13,982 bases of DNA, taken from assembly GCA_965657935.1 (NCBI GenBank), contig CBFHQE010000083.1, positions 1 to 13,982 on the forward strand, in the 5' to 3' direction. Position 1 is the stretch's first letter; every line of letters begins with the position of its first letter. The translations under genes and the position numbers were made by a program. This DNA is from Maricaulis sp965657935 (GTDB taxonomy: Bacteria; Pseudomonadota; Alphaproteobacteria; Caulobacterales; Maricaulaceae). Below, in pieces: positions 6,345 through 13,082 of the stretch. A model generated the notes under the pieces. It worked only from the letters and a program-made list of their open reading frames with translations, made no database searches and had not been told where the DNA came from.

Positions 6345-7069
6345 GCGGGCAGGGGCGGCAGGGACTGGGCGCGGTCCTGGTCGAGATAGGCTGCCGAAAG
6401 TGGCGTGGTTCCGCTGTCATCAAGATCGATCAGCAGCGGATTGCCGGTCGGAATTTCGACCCCCATGATGTCGGAATCAGACACGGCGAACAGGAGTTTG
6501 ACCAGCGCGCGCAGGCTGTTTCCATGGGCGGCCACGATAACATTCTTGCCCGAGTTCAGGGCCGGCAGGATGGCGTCGTTCCAATAGGGCTCGACCCGTT
6601 CCAGCGTGGTCTTGAGGGATTCCGTCGCCGGCAGGAGGTCAGGATCAACGTCTGCGTAACGCGTGTCGTTGAGCGGGTGGAATTCATGGCTTTCCGGAAG
6701 AGGTGGCGGCGGGGTGTCGAAAGAGCGCCGCCAGATGTGAACCTGTTCCTCGCCGTGTTTGGTGCGGGTCTCGTCCTTGTTGAGACCGGCCAGACCGCCA
6801 TAATGCCGTTCGTTCAGCCGCCAGGATTTTTCCACGGGCACCCACAAGCGGTCCAGGCCTTCTAGGGCGAAGTTCAGCGTCTTGATGGCGCGTTTGAGGA
6901 CTGAGGTAAACGCCAGGTCCGGTTCGAAACCGGCGGCCTTGAGCAGGTCGCCTGATTTTTTTGCCTGGGCAATCCCTTCTTCGGTCAGGTTCACATCGAC
7001 CCAACCGGTGAAGCGGTTTTGCAGGTTCCATTCGCTTTGGCCGTGCCGGACCAGGACGAGTTTGGGCAT
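6341..7069 (-). CDS. gpmA: 2,3-bisphosphoglycerate-dependent phosphoglycerate mutase
   Basis: This 242-residue cytoplasmic enzyme interconverts 3- and 2-phosphoglycerate in glycolysis and gluconeogenesis through a phosphohistidine. The N-terminus LVLVRHGQSEWNLQNRFTGW holds the phosphorylated H9. The second catalytic histidine is H182 in VIVAAHGNSLRAL. R60 in VLKRAI and E87 in RLNERHYGGLAGLNK complete the family active site. The length, including the lid segment around HIWRRSFDTPPPPL (111-124), is that of cofactor-dependent GpmA rather than shorter broad-specificity phosphatases. The ATG at 7069 has GGAG 6 bases upstream. It is the first gene of a minus-strand run, overlapping ribD by four bases. 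Its promoter should lie in the 338-base spacer shared with kdsD. Confidence 0.95.
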   Translation of the reverse strand: MPKLVLVRHGQSEWNLQNRFTGWVDVNLTEEGIAQAKKSGDLLKAAGFEPDLAFTSVLKRAIKTLNFALEGLDRLWVPVEKSWRLNERHYGGLAGLNKDETRTKHGEEQVHIWRRSFDTPPPPLPESHEFHPLNDTRYADVDPDLLPATESLKTTLERVEPYWNDAILPALNSGKNVIVAAHGNSLRALVKLLFAVSDSDIMGVEIPTGNPLLIDLDDSGTTPLSAAYLDQDRAQSLPPLPA

Positions 7070-7335
7070 GAGACTCTCCGTCGATTTGCGCGAGCGATAC
7101 CTGTCTCTCGGGAAAACGGCAAGACGGGAGATGTGTGGTTGCGTAATGAAATTTTATGCTACCTGCGCAGATGGCTTTGTGATACCTTTCTTTCAGCTTC
7201 GGAGATTCATGAGCCAATCCGTTCTTCGATGCAGTGTGGTCCCAAATTCTGACGGCATACCGGCGCGCTCCCCAACCTGCGCGAACGCTGCGGCCACTTC
7301 GTCCCTCTTGTGCCGCACCCCGACTGCCGAACCAG

Positions 7336-7366
7336 CCGCGCACGTCTCTTCCCCGGACGTGCGCGG
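7336..7366. promoter_or_regulatory. Perfect 11-bp inverted repeat in the kdsD leader
   Basis: CCGCGCACGTC (7336-7346) and GACGTGCGCGG (7356-7366) are exact reverse complements around a 9-base spacer. A G-U and an A-U pair can extend the RNA stem to 13. The hairpin ends 41 bases before the kdsD ATG. No U tract follows on either strand, so a classical terminator is unlikely. A leader structure or a dimeric protein site are alternatives. Confidence 0.6.
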
Positions 7367-7395
7367 TTCTGCTATTGAACTTCCGAACATCGATA

Positions 7396-7400
7396 GAAGG
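7396..7400 (+). promoter_or_regulatory. Ribosome binding site that fixes the kdsD start
   Basis: GAAGG lies 7 bases before the ATG at 7408. The open frame continues upstream to a GTG at 7234, but that extension has no family similarity and would run through the inverted repeat. The ATG at 7408 is therefore preferred. Confidence 0.7.
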
Positions 7401-7407
7401 TACCCAG

Positions 7408-8376
7408 ATGCAGGACTTCGACGCCCTGGAGGCCGCCCGCCGCGTGATCGCCATCGAACGGGACGGACTCTCTCAACTCGAGAACATGATCGGCGAGCCG
7501 TTCGCGGCGGCGATCCAGCTGGCTGCCAGCCTGAAGGGGCGGTTGATCTGTACCGGTGTTGGCAAGTCGGGCCATGTTGCGCGCAAGATCGCGGCGACGC
7601 TCGCTTCAACCGGGACGCCTGCATATTATGTGCATCCGACCGAAGCCAGTCATGGCGATCTGGGTATGATTACAGCCGATGATGCGGTGCTCGCCCTGTC
7701 CAAGTCAGGTGAGACGCGCGAGCTGGGCGATCTGATTGCGTATTGCCGTCGTTTCGATGTCCCGCTGCTCGGCATGACAGCCCAGCCGGACAGTACGCTG
7801 GGTCGTGCCAGCAATTTCGAGCTGTTTGTTCCCAACGCAGCCGAGGCCTGTGCGGAAACGCGTGCGCCGACGACCTCCACAACACTTATGATGGCGATGG
7901 GGGATGCTTTCGCGGTCGCTCTGCTGGAGGCCAGAGGTTTCACGGCGACGGATTTTCGCACTTTCCATCCCGGTGGCGCGCTGGGCGCTGCGCTCGCCAG
8001 TGCCGCTGATGTCATGCATTCGGGTGACGCCATGCCGCTCGTTTCGGGGCAGGCCAGCATGAGTGATGTGTTGCTGGAAATGACCGCGAAATCCTTTGGT
8101 TGTGCGGGCGTGACGGATATTGAGGGGCGCCTGGTTGGGATTATCACCGATGGCGATTTGCGGCGCCATATGGGCAATGACCTGGTGGATCGTGTGGCCA
8201 AGGATGTGATGACCGCTGACCCCAAGGTGGGAAGGCCATCCATGTTGGCTGCCGATGCGTTGCGGGAAATGACCGTTGACGCCCCGAAAATCACACAGCT
8301 CTTCCTCGTTGATGACGACAATCGTCCGGCGGGATTATTGCATTTGCACGACTTGTTGCGCATCGGCTTGAAGTAA
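7408..8376 (+). CDS. kdsD: D-arabinose 5-phosphate isomerase, KpsF/GutQ family
   Basis: The 322-residue protein converts ribulose 5-phosphate to arabinose 5-phosphate, the first committed step towards KDO, the inner-core sugar of lipopolysaccharide. A SIS sugar-isomerase domain (about 30-185) shows CTGVGKSGHVARKIAATLAS (K53), TEASHGDLGMI and LSKSGETREL (residues 97-106). FHPGGALG with H187 follows. These match the catalytic Lys, Glu and His of E. coli KdsD as I recall them. Two CBS domains follow, starting at DVMHSGDAMPLV (201-212) and DVMTADPKVG (266-275), with GIITDGDLRRHM in the first. Domain order and length equal the family norm, although E. coli KdsD, GutQ and KpsF share this architecture. 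Next downstream, after 92 bases, is the type I secretion operon. The lipopolysaccharide link to a surface adhesin is suggestive only. Confidence 0.9.
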   Translation: MQDFDALEAARRVIAIERDGLSQLENMIGEPFAAAIQLAASLKGRLICTGVGKSGHVARKIAATLASTGTPAYYVHPTEASHGDLGMITADDAVLALSKSGETRELGDLIAYCRRFDVPLLGMTAQPDSTLGRASNFELFVPNAAEACAETRAPTTSTTLMMAMGDAFAVALLEARGFTATDFRTFHPGGALGAALASAADVMHSGDAMPLVSGQASMSDVLLEMTAKSFGCAGVTDIEGRLVGIITDGDLRRHMGNDLVDRVAKDVMTADPKVGRPSMLAADALREMTVDAPKITQLFLVDDDNRPAGLLHLHDLLRIGLK

Positions 8377-8468
8377 TTAAAGGTCGCGGGCCTCGTGAAG
8401 GCGTGCATTTGGCAGGCGGTCGGCTAAAATGCCAGCCTCATGTCCGTTATTGCCGTGTGGAGTGATCG

Positions 8469-10163
8469 ATGATCAAGGGAGTGTCGCTAGAGCTGCGGAA
8501 CCGCCTCAAGCCTCACCTGCGTCTGTTGGCCGGGTTCGGTTTCGCGGCCAATGTCCTGCTGCTCGTCTCTCCGCTCTACATGCTGCAGATCTATGACCGT
8601 GTGCTCAATTCCGGTTCTGTCGATACGCTGGTCTGGTTGAGCGCGCTGGCCGTTTTCCTGTTGAGCATTTATGGCGCCGCGGAGATGGGCCGGCGGCGGG
8701 TGTCCGCGCTCGCAGCCAAGGAAATCGACGCGTATTTCGCGCCGAAGATTTTTCGACGTTTCGAGAACCAGCTCGAGGGGCGTCCTGATCTGGCGCTGAA
8801 CCTGTCGCGTCTCTCCAAGGCCCAGGCTTATGTTCAGCAGGGTTCGCTGTTGCCGTTTCTGGATCTGCCCTTTGCGCCGCTCTTCCTGATCGTCCTTTTC
8901 CTCATCCATCCCTATATCGGTGTTCTGGGTCTGATTGGTGCAGCGCTTGTATTCGGCGTGGCTTTCCTCGCCGAGATGTCCAGCCGGCAGGGGAGCCAGG
9001 CGTCACAGGCGACCCTGGGCAAGGCTGGCCAGTTCGCGGCTGACCTGGAACGACAGCGGTCGGCGCTGGTTTCCATGGGGTTGCTTGGCCGCGCCTATCA
9101 GCGCTGGCAGCAGGTCCGTGACCTGGGTCAGGGCCTGTCTCTCGGGGCGTCGCGGGAAGATGGCAAGTTCACTGCGATCTCACGGGCGCTTCGCCAGACC
9201 CTTCAGATCCTCGTGCTCGGCGGCGGCGCTGCCCTTGCACTCAGCCAACAGATCTCACCGGGCTCGATCGTGGCGTCCTCCATTATCCTGGCGCGCGTCC
9301 TGGGTCCGATCGACCAGATTGTCGGGGGATGGCGCAATAGCGTGCAGACCTGGTCTGGATGGCTGGAAATGAGCGCCTTGGCAGAGGCACAGGAAGAGCG
9401 GCCTGACTATACACCGCTTCCCCGTCCGGCTGCAGAGCTGGTGCTCGACCGCACGGCGATCGGCGTTCCGGGCAGCGAGACCCCCTTGTTGCAGGCTTTC
9501 AACTTCCACGCTTCATCCGGTGATATCATCGCCCTGACCGGGGGGATTGGAACGGGCAAGACCAGCTTCCTGCAGACTGTCGCCGGAGCCTGGCCAACCC
9601 ATGAGGGGTCGATCAGCCTGGGTGGTCGCAAATTGCAGGACTGGAACAGCGAAGACCGCGGTCGTTACATTGGCTATATCCCGCAGGACGTTCAGCTTCT
9701 GCCGGCAACGATCGCCGAGAATATCGCGCGGCTTGGCGCTTCAGATGACGATGACGTGCTCAACGCCGCGAAGGCCGCCGGGGCTCATGAGATGATCCTT
9801 GGTCTGCCGGACGGTTATGACACACCGGTCGGGCCGGGCGGGGTCAACCTGTCCGCAGGCCAGAAGCAGCTGGTCGGGCTGGCGCGCGCGCTGTTCGGTT
9901 CTCCGGCATTGCTGGTGCTGGACGAGCCAACCGCAAATCTGGACAGCGCCTCCGCCAGCAATCTGATCAAATCGGTCAAAACCATCGCTGAGGCCGGTGC
10001 CGTGGTCATTATATCCACGCATGACCGCCGGGTGATCGAACAGGGCACCACCGTGTTGCTGCTGCGCAATGGCGCGGTGCTGGCTGCACCTGCGGATCAG
10101 TATCTCAAGCTGGCCGTGGGCCCCGGCAATGCTGGACAGGCTGGCGGACAGGGAGTGGCCTGA
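8469..10163 (+). CDS. Type I secretion ABC transporter (permease-ATPase), PrtD-like
   Basis: This 564-residue inner-membrane half-transporter powers export of an unfolded substrate through a three-part channel. The N-terminal membrane domain (about residues 15-300) contains FGFAANVLLLVSPLYMLQIYDRVL, a stretch strongly typical of the PrtD/RsaD/AprD group, and hydrophobic segments near 55-70, 133-167 and 245-275. There is no N-terminal C39-like domain of the HlyB type. The ATPase domain (about 322-550) has Walker A GGIGTGKTS (358-366), Q-loop Q406 in YIPQDVQLL, signature LSAGQ (461-465), Walker B LLVLDEP with E486, and switch H518 in STHD. The signature has Ala in place of the second Gly, as in many PrtD homologues. 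It is the first gene of a tight operon: the adaptor starts 2 bases after its stop. GGAG precedes the ATG at 8469 by about 7 bases. Confidence 0.93.
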   Translation: MIKGVSLELRNRLKPHLRLLAGFGFAANVLLLVSPLYMLQIYDRVLNSGSVDTLVWLSALAVFLLSIYGAAEMGRRRVSALAAKEIDAYFAPKIFRRFENQLEGRPDLALNLSRLSKAQAYVQQGSLLPFLDLPFAPLFLIVLFLIHPYIGVLGLIGAALVFGVAFLAEMSSRQGSQASQATLGKAGQFAADLERQRSALVSMGLLGRAYQRWQQVRDLGQGLSLGASREDGKFTAISRALRQTLQILVLGGGAALALSQQISPGSIVASSIILARVLGPIDQIVGGWRNSVQTWSGWLEMSALAEAQEERPDYTPLPRPAAELVLDRTAIGVPGSETPLLQAFNFHASSGDIIALTGGIGTGKTSFLQTVAGAWPTHEGSISLGGRKLQDWNSEDRGRYIGYIPQDVQLLPATIAENIARLGASDDDDVLNAAKAAGAHEMILGLPDGYDTPVGPGGVNLSAGQKQLVGLARALFGSPALLVLDEPTANLDSASASNLIKSVKTIAEAGAVVIISTHDRRVIEQGTTVLLLRNGAVLAAPADQYLKLAVGPGNAGQAGGQGVA

Positions 10164-10165
10164 TC

Positions 10166-11458
10166 ATGGTTCAGCTGATGAAGGACCCGACTGTACGCTT
10201 TTCAGCGCTGGCCTGTGTTGTCGGTCTGGGCGGCTTTCTTGTCTGGGCGGGTTTCGTGCCTCTCTCCGAGGGCGTTCCGGCCAATGGCATGGTGGTGGTT
10301 GAGAACAGCCGACAGGTCGTACAGCACCTGGAAGGTGGAATTATCGAGGAGTTACTGGTCCGTGATGGCGACCAGGTCGAAGCCGGGCAGCCGCTGCTGA
10401 GCCTGCAGGCGACAGCCTCACAGGCCGTGCGAGACGAAATCCTGCAGGAAATCGCGACCTCGCTCGCTTCGCTGGCGCGTCTTGAGGCGCTGCGTGATGA
10501 AGAGGCTTCTCCCGACTTTTCGGCTCTCGAGGCGCTGGAGCTGGGCCGAGTGGACCGCTCAGCCGTGATCGAACGTCAGCAGGACCTGTTTGACCAGCAA
10601 CGCCAGTCCTTTGGAGCTGATCTTGGAGTGCTCCAGGCGCGCCGCGATGGTGCCAGCGACTCTATCCGGCTCTATCGTCAGCAAATCTTGACGACACAAC
10701 GCGCGCTTGCGGCCGCTGAAGACCAGGCCGAGTTACTGCAACAGCGTGTGGACCGGCAGATGGCCCGGATTGATGAGCTGCGCGCCATGGAGCGCGACGT
10801 TGCCAATCTGGAGACCCAGATTGCTGGACTGCGGGGCGAGGCCCAGCAAGCTGAAGCCGCGGTCGAGGACCTGGAGAGCCAGATCGCTCAGACCGAGGCC
10901 AATTTTCTGCGCATCATTTCCACGGAACAGCTCGAAGTGCGCACCACGCTGGATGCTGCCCGGGAGCGTCTGGGCGCGGCCCAGGATATTCTCAACCGCA
11001 TCGTTATTTCGGCGCCGCAGGCCGGTGAAGTGCTCAATCTTGCTTTCTCCACGCGTGGCGGTGTTGTGCGTCCGGGAGAGGCGATCCTGGAGATCGTCCC
11101 GGAAGTCGAGGAAGTGACGGTTTCAGCCCGCATTGGCCCCGGCGATCGGGCCGCGGTTTTTCAGGGACAGGCCGTTCGAACCCACTTCACGGCCTACAAG
11201 AGCTGGATGACACCGCGCCTTGATGGCGAGGTGACCAGTGTCAGCGCCGATCTGAAGACGGACCAGGTGACGGGTGATCCCTATTACGAGGTGCGCATTG
11301 TCGTGCCTTCGGACCAGGTCGACCGTCTGGAGGGGCTCGCCCTGACGCCGGGCATGCCAGCACAGGTTTTTATCTTTTCGGGAACGCGCCGCACCACGCT
11401 TGACTATTTGTTGGAGCCGATCAGCGAGTCATTGTTCCGGGGCGCGCGCAGAGGATGA
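10166..11458 (+). CDS. HlyD-family type I secretion periplasmic adaptor
   Basis: This 430-residue membrane fusion protein bridges the ABC exporter and the TolC channel. A short cytoplasmic start is followed by one membrane segment (about residues 12-33, SALACVVGLGGFLVWAGF) and the periplasmic body. VVQHLEGGIIEELLVRDGDQVEAGQPLLSL (51-80) is the first half of the lipoyl-like domain and is highly characteristic of PrtE/LapC-type adaptors. A long Gln-, Glu- and Ala-rich coiled coil follows (about 85-285). The beta-barrel and C-terminal signature LTPGMPAQVFIFSGTRRTTLDYLLEPI lies near the end, at about 395-421. Length is typical. The gene follows the ABC gene by 2 bases and ends just before tolC, so the three are almost certainly co-transcribed and co-translated. 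Confidence 0.93.
   Translation: MVQLMKDPTVRFSALACVVGLGGFLVWAGFVPLSEGVPANGMVVVENSRQVVQHLEGGIIEELLVRDGDQVEAGQPLLSLQATASQAVRDEILQEIATSLASLARLEALRDEEASPDFSALEALELGRVDRSAVIERQQDLFDQQRQSFGADLGVLQARRDGASDSIRLYRQQILTTQRALAAAEDQAELLQQRVDRQMARIDELRAMERDVANLETQIAGLRGEAQQAEAAVEDLESQIAQTEANFLRIISTEQLEVRTTLDAARERLGAAQDILNRIVISAPQAGEVLNLAFSTRGGVVRPGEAILEIVPEVEEVTVSARIGPGDRAAVFQGQAVRTHFTAYKSWMTPRLDGEVTSVSADLKTDQVTGDPYYEVRIVVPSDQVDRLEGLALTPGMPAQVFIFSGTRRTTLDYLLEPISESLFRGARRG
11450..11454 (+). promoter_or_regulatory. Ribosome binding site that decides the outer membrane gene start
   Basis: AGAGG at 11450-11454 sits 6 bases before the ATG at 11461 but directly touches the in-frame ATG at 11455. Spacing therefore favours 11461, and the two extra residues from 11455 would not change the signal peptide call. 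Confidence 0.5.
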
Positions 11459-11460
11459 CT

Positions 11461-12738
11461 ATGCCATTCAAGCATTGGGGCGTCGTCGTTCCAGCCCTGG
11501 CTTTCGCGACGCTGGGAGCGACTGCTGCGACCGCACAGCAGTGCATGCCACTGCGTGACCTCATGCAAGTCGGCATTGGTCATTCTCCGGAGGTTGCCGT
11601 CGCCCAGAGCCGGCTCGACCAGGCCGAGGCGGGTGTGGATGAGGCGCGGTCCCTACGCCTGCCACAGGTGACGTCCTTTGGGCGTACGGGCGTCGGTGAT
11701 ACGGGCCTGACATCCTCGCAGATCGAGAACCAGGTCGGCGTGCGCGTATCGCAGCGCCTATGGGATTTCGGCGATTCCCGCTTGGCCATAGATGCCGCTG
11801 AACTCAACAGTGAGAGCCTTGCCTATTCCCTGGCCTCACAGGAAGCCCAGACCGCCTTCATTATCGCGCAGGCCTATCTCACCGGCCTGGAAGCCGGAGA
11901 GCTGATAAACGTCATCGCCGAGCGTCGGGACTATTTCGCGCGTCAGGAGGCCGCGGTTACGGAGTTGCTGCAGAGCGGCGGTGCGACACGCGCCGAACGG
12001 GCCCAGGTCGCTGCTCAGCGCGCCGAGGCGGAAGCGGATGTCCTGGAGCTCCTGTCCCAGCAGCAGCAAGCGGAATCGCGGTTGCGCGCATGGACCGGGC
12101 TGCGGGTCGCGGCCTGTCCCGTTGGCCCGATCGTTGGCGAACTTGAAGCCGGCCTCGCAGGGCTTGAATCCGTTGAACACCTCTGGGAAGCGGTGTTCTC
12201 CCGAAATCCCGAAATTGCCTCGGCGCAACGGGCCATCCGCAGTCTCGATGCGCAACGCGAGCGCGAACGGCGTGAACGCCTGCCGGTAATCGACGTCGTG
12301 GGCATTTCTTCCTACACGTATGATGATCAACGCGAAGACTGGGAAGCGCGCGACCGTGTGGGCATTGATGTGTCCGTTCCGCTCTATACCGGCAATGCCA
12401 TCAGCGCTCGCCGTGACCGGGCCCAGGCGCGTTTACAGCAGAGTGAGAACGAGCTGCGCCAGTTGCAGCGCGATCTCGGCGAACGTGCCGAAGTCTCTTA
12501 TCGACGGGTTCTGTCACTCCAGGCCCAACTCGGTCGCCGAGTTGATGTGGCCCAGAACCAGCTTGAGTATTTCGAGGCTGTTGAAGGCGAGTTTGACTTC
12601 GGTTTGGGAACTCTGCCCGATCTGGTCGAAGCGCGCCTGGCCTACGAGGCCGCCGCTCTTGATGTGGTCCGGCTGCGGTTCGAGCTCGCGCGTGAGCGCC
12701 TCGAATTATTGCTGCTGGCAGATCGCTTGCCGCTCTGA
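11461..12738 (+). CDS. TolC-family outer membrane channel of the type I system
   Basis: The 425-residue protein starts with a Sec signal peptide, MPFKHWGVVVPALAFATLGATAATA, with probable cleavage after ATA and before QQC. The mature part shows the duplicated outer membrane efflux (OEP) organisation. The first repeat has SPEVAVAQSRLDQAEAGVDEARSLRLPQV and the second has NPEIASAQRAIRSLDAQRERERRERLPVI, each followed by a beta-strand region and long helices. VPLYTGNAISARRDRAQARL and the late FDFGLGTLPDLVEARLAYEAA are further family hallmarks. It forms a trimeric channel across the outer membrane. As the third gene directly after the ABC and HlyD genes, it is probably dedicated to this exporter (PrtF/LapE type). 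The protein is a little shorter than E. coli TolC, as usual for PrtF-like members. The stop codon lies inside the tandem repeat at 12732-12770. Confidence 0.92.
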   Translation: MPFKHWGVVVPALAFATLGATAATAQQCMPLRDLMQVGIGHSPEVAVAQSRLDQAEAGVDEARSLRLPQVTSFGRTGVGDTGLTSSQIENQVGVRVSQRLWDFGDSRLAIDAAELNSESLAYSLASQEAQTAFIIAQAYLTGLEAGELINVIAERRDYFARQEAAVTELLQSGGATRAERAQVAAQRAEAEADVLELLSQQQQAESRLRAWTGLRVAACPVGPIVGELEAGLAGLESVEHLWEAVFSRNPEIASAQRAIRSLDAQRERERRERLPVIDVVGISSYTYDDQREDWEARDRVGIDVSVPLYTGNAISARRDRAQARLQQSENELRQLQRDLGERAEVSYRRVLSLQAQLGRRVDVAQNQLEYFEAVEGEFDFGLGTLPDLVEARLAYEAAALDVVRLRFELARERLELLLLADRLPL

Positions 12739-12770
12739 CCCCGCGCTCTGACCCCGCGCCCTGACCCTGC
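12732..12770 (+). repeat. 13-base tandem repeat spanning the tolC-family stop codon
   Basis: GCTCTGACCCCGC occurs twice exactly (12732-12744, 12745-12757) and a third time with two changes as GCCCTGACCCTGC (12758-12770). A degraded fourth unit with TTGACC may follow. The first copy contains the real TGA stop. The unit is not a multiple of three. Confidence 0.75.
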
Positions 12771-12805
12771 ACATTGACCGCGGAGCGCCGGATAGGGGTG
12801 AGATG

Positions 12806-12833
12806 AATTGCATTTCGCAATTTGCCCGAATTG
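12806..12833. promoter_or_regulatory. Overlapping AATT inverted repeats upstream of the adhesin
   Basis: AATTGC (12806-12811) and GCAATT (12817-12822) form a perfect 6-bp repeat with a 5-base spacer. CAATT (12818-12822) and AATTG (12829-12833) form a second, overlapping one. Overlapping symmetric sites of this kind are typical of dimeric regulators, but no known consensus is matched. Confidence 0.4.
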
Positions 12834-12846
12834 GGTGGTCGAATTT

Positions 12847-12873
12847 CCCCTCAGGGGCGAGTGGCATGCCACT
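12847..12873. promoter_or_regulatory. Two adjacent palindromes, the second perfect over 14 bp
   Basis: CCCCT-C-AGGGG (12847-12857) is followed two bases later by AGTGGCATGCCACT (12860-12873), which is its own reverse complement. As RNA, the latter could form a 5-bp stem with a CATG loop before TTTTC, a weak terminator at best. As DNA it would suit a dimeric protein. Confidence 0.5.
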
Positions 12874-12958
12874 TTTCAGCGACATGCGCTGAGTTTATCC
12901 TAGGTTGTGAAGTTCAGGCTGAATGCAAAAATTCACAAAATTGCGCCCTGCTTCATGC

Positions 12959-12983
12959 ATTGGTAGCGAAAGCCGATTTTTTT
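12959..12983 (+). terminator. Possible weak terminator of the secretion operon
   Basis: ATTGG (12959-12963) can pair with CCGAT (12973-12977), including one T-G pair, around a 9-base loop, immediately followed by six more T residues. The stem is short, so this is tentative. It is about 220 bases after the tolC-family stop and 100 before the adhesin. Confidence 0.3.
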
Positions 12984-13026
12984 CTGGACGCTGGCCTGTA
13001 ACGAGGGGTAGTGTTCAGGGTTAAGT

Positions 13027-13056
13027 GCGTGTGCTTTCCAAAGCGGGCAAACACGC
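13027..13056 (+). promoter_or_regulatory. Hairpin in the adhesin leader
   Basis: GCGTGT (13027-13032) is complementary to ACACGC (13051-13056). Inside it GCTTTCCAAAGC is a nested inverted repeat. It lies 26 bases before the adhesin ATG, so it could influence message stability or translation. The function is unknown. Confidence 0.3.
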
Positions 13057-13082
13057 TGCAAGAGTGCTTAAAGGGGTAGGAA

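Larger units (their letters stand above)
7070..7407. other. Divergent gpmA / kdsD spacer without a gene
   Basis: I see no convincing coding region in these 338 bases. Open frames through it begin or end inside gpmA or kdsD and are antisense or out of frame there. A locally AT-rich patch (about 7140-7205) probably holds promoter elements for gpmA or a divergent transcript, but I cannot place a confident -35/-10 pair. The right part is GC-rich and contains the inverted repeat at 7336-7366. Confidence 0.6.
12739..13082. other. Spacer between the secretion operon and the adhesin gene
   Basis: No gene is supported in these 344 bases. From left to right it holds the end of a 13-base tandem repeat, a cluster of inverted repeats (12806-12873), six AATT tetranucleotides between 12806 and 12942 in otherwise GC-rich DNA, a T7 run with a weak hairpin (12959-12983), and a leader hairpin before the adhesin. 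The density of symmetry suggests regulation of the adhesin, termination of the secretion operon, or both. I could not place a confident promoter. Confidence 0.6.

Noticed and set aside
7234..7407. 58-codon N-terminal extension of KdsD from a GTG
   Set aside because: It has no similarity to the family N-terminus and crosses the inverted repeat, and a good ribosome binding site lies before the ATG at 7408.
6882..7682. Plus-strand open frame of 266 codons across the gpmA / kdsD spacer
   Set aside because: It is antisense to gpmA at one end and out of frame in kdsD at the other, with no recognisable protein features.
8405..8432. GCATTT / AAATGC inverted repeat and GCTAAAAT -10-like box before the ABC exporter
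   Set aside because: The repeat is only 6 bp, and no -35 element stands at an acceptable distance from the -10-like box, so I could not support a promoter or terminator.
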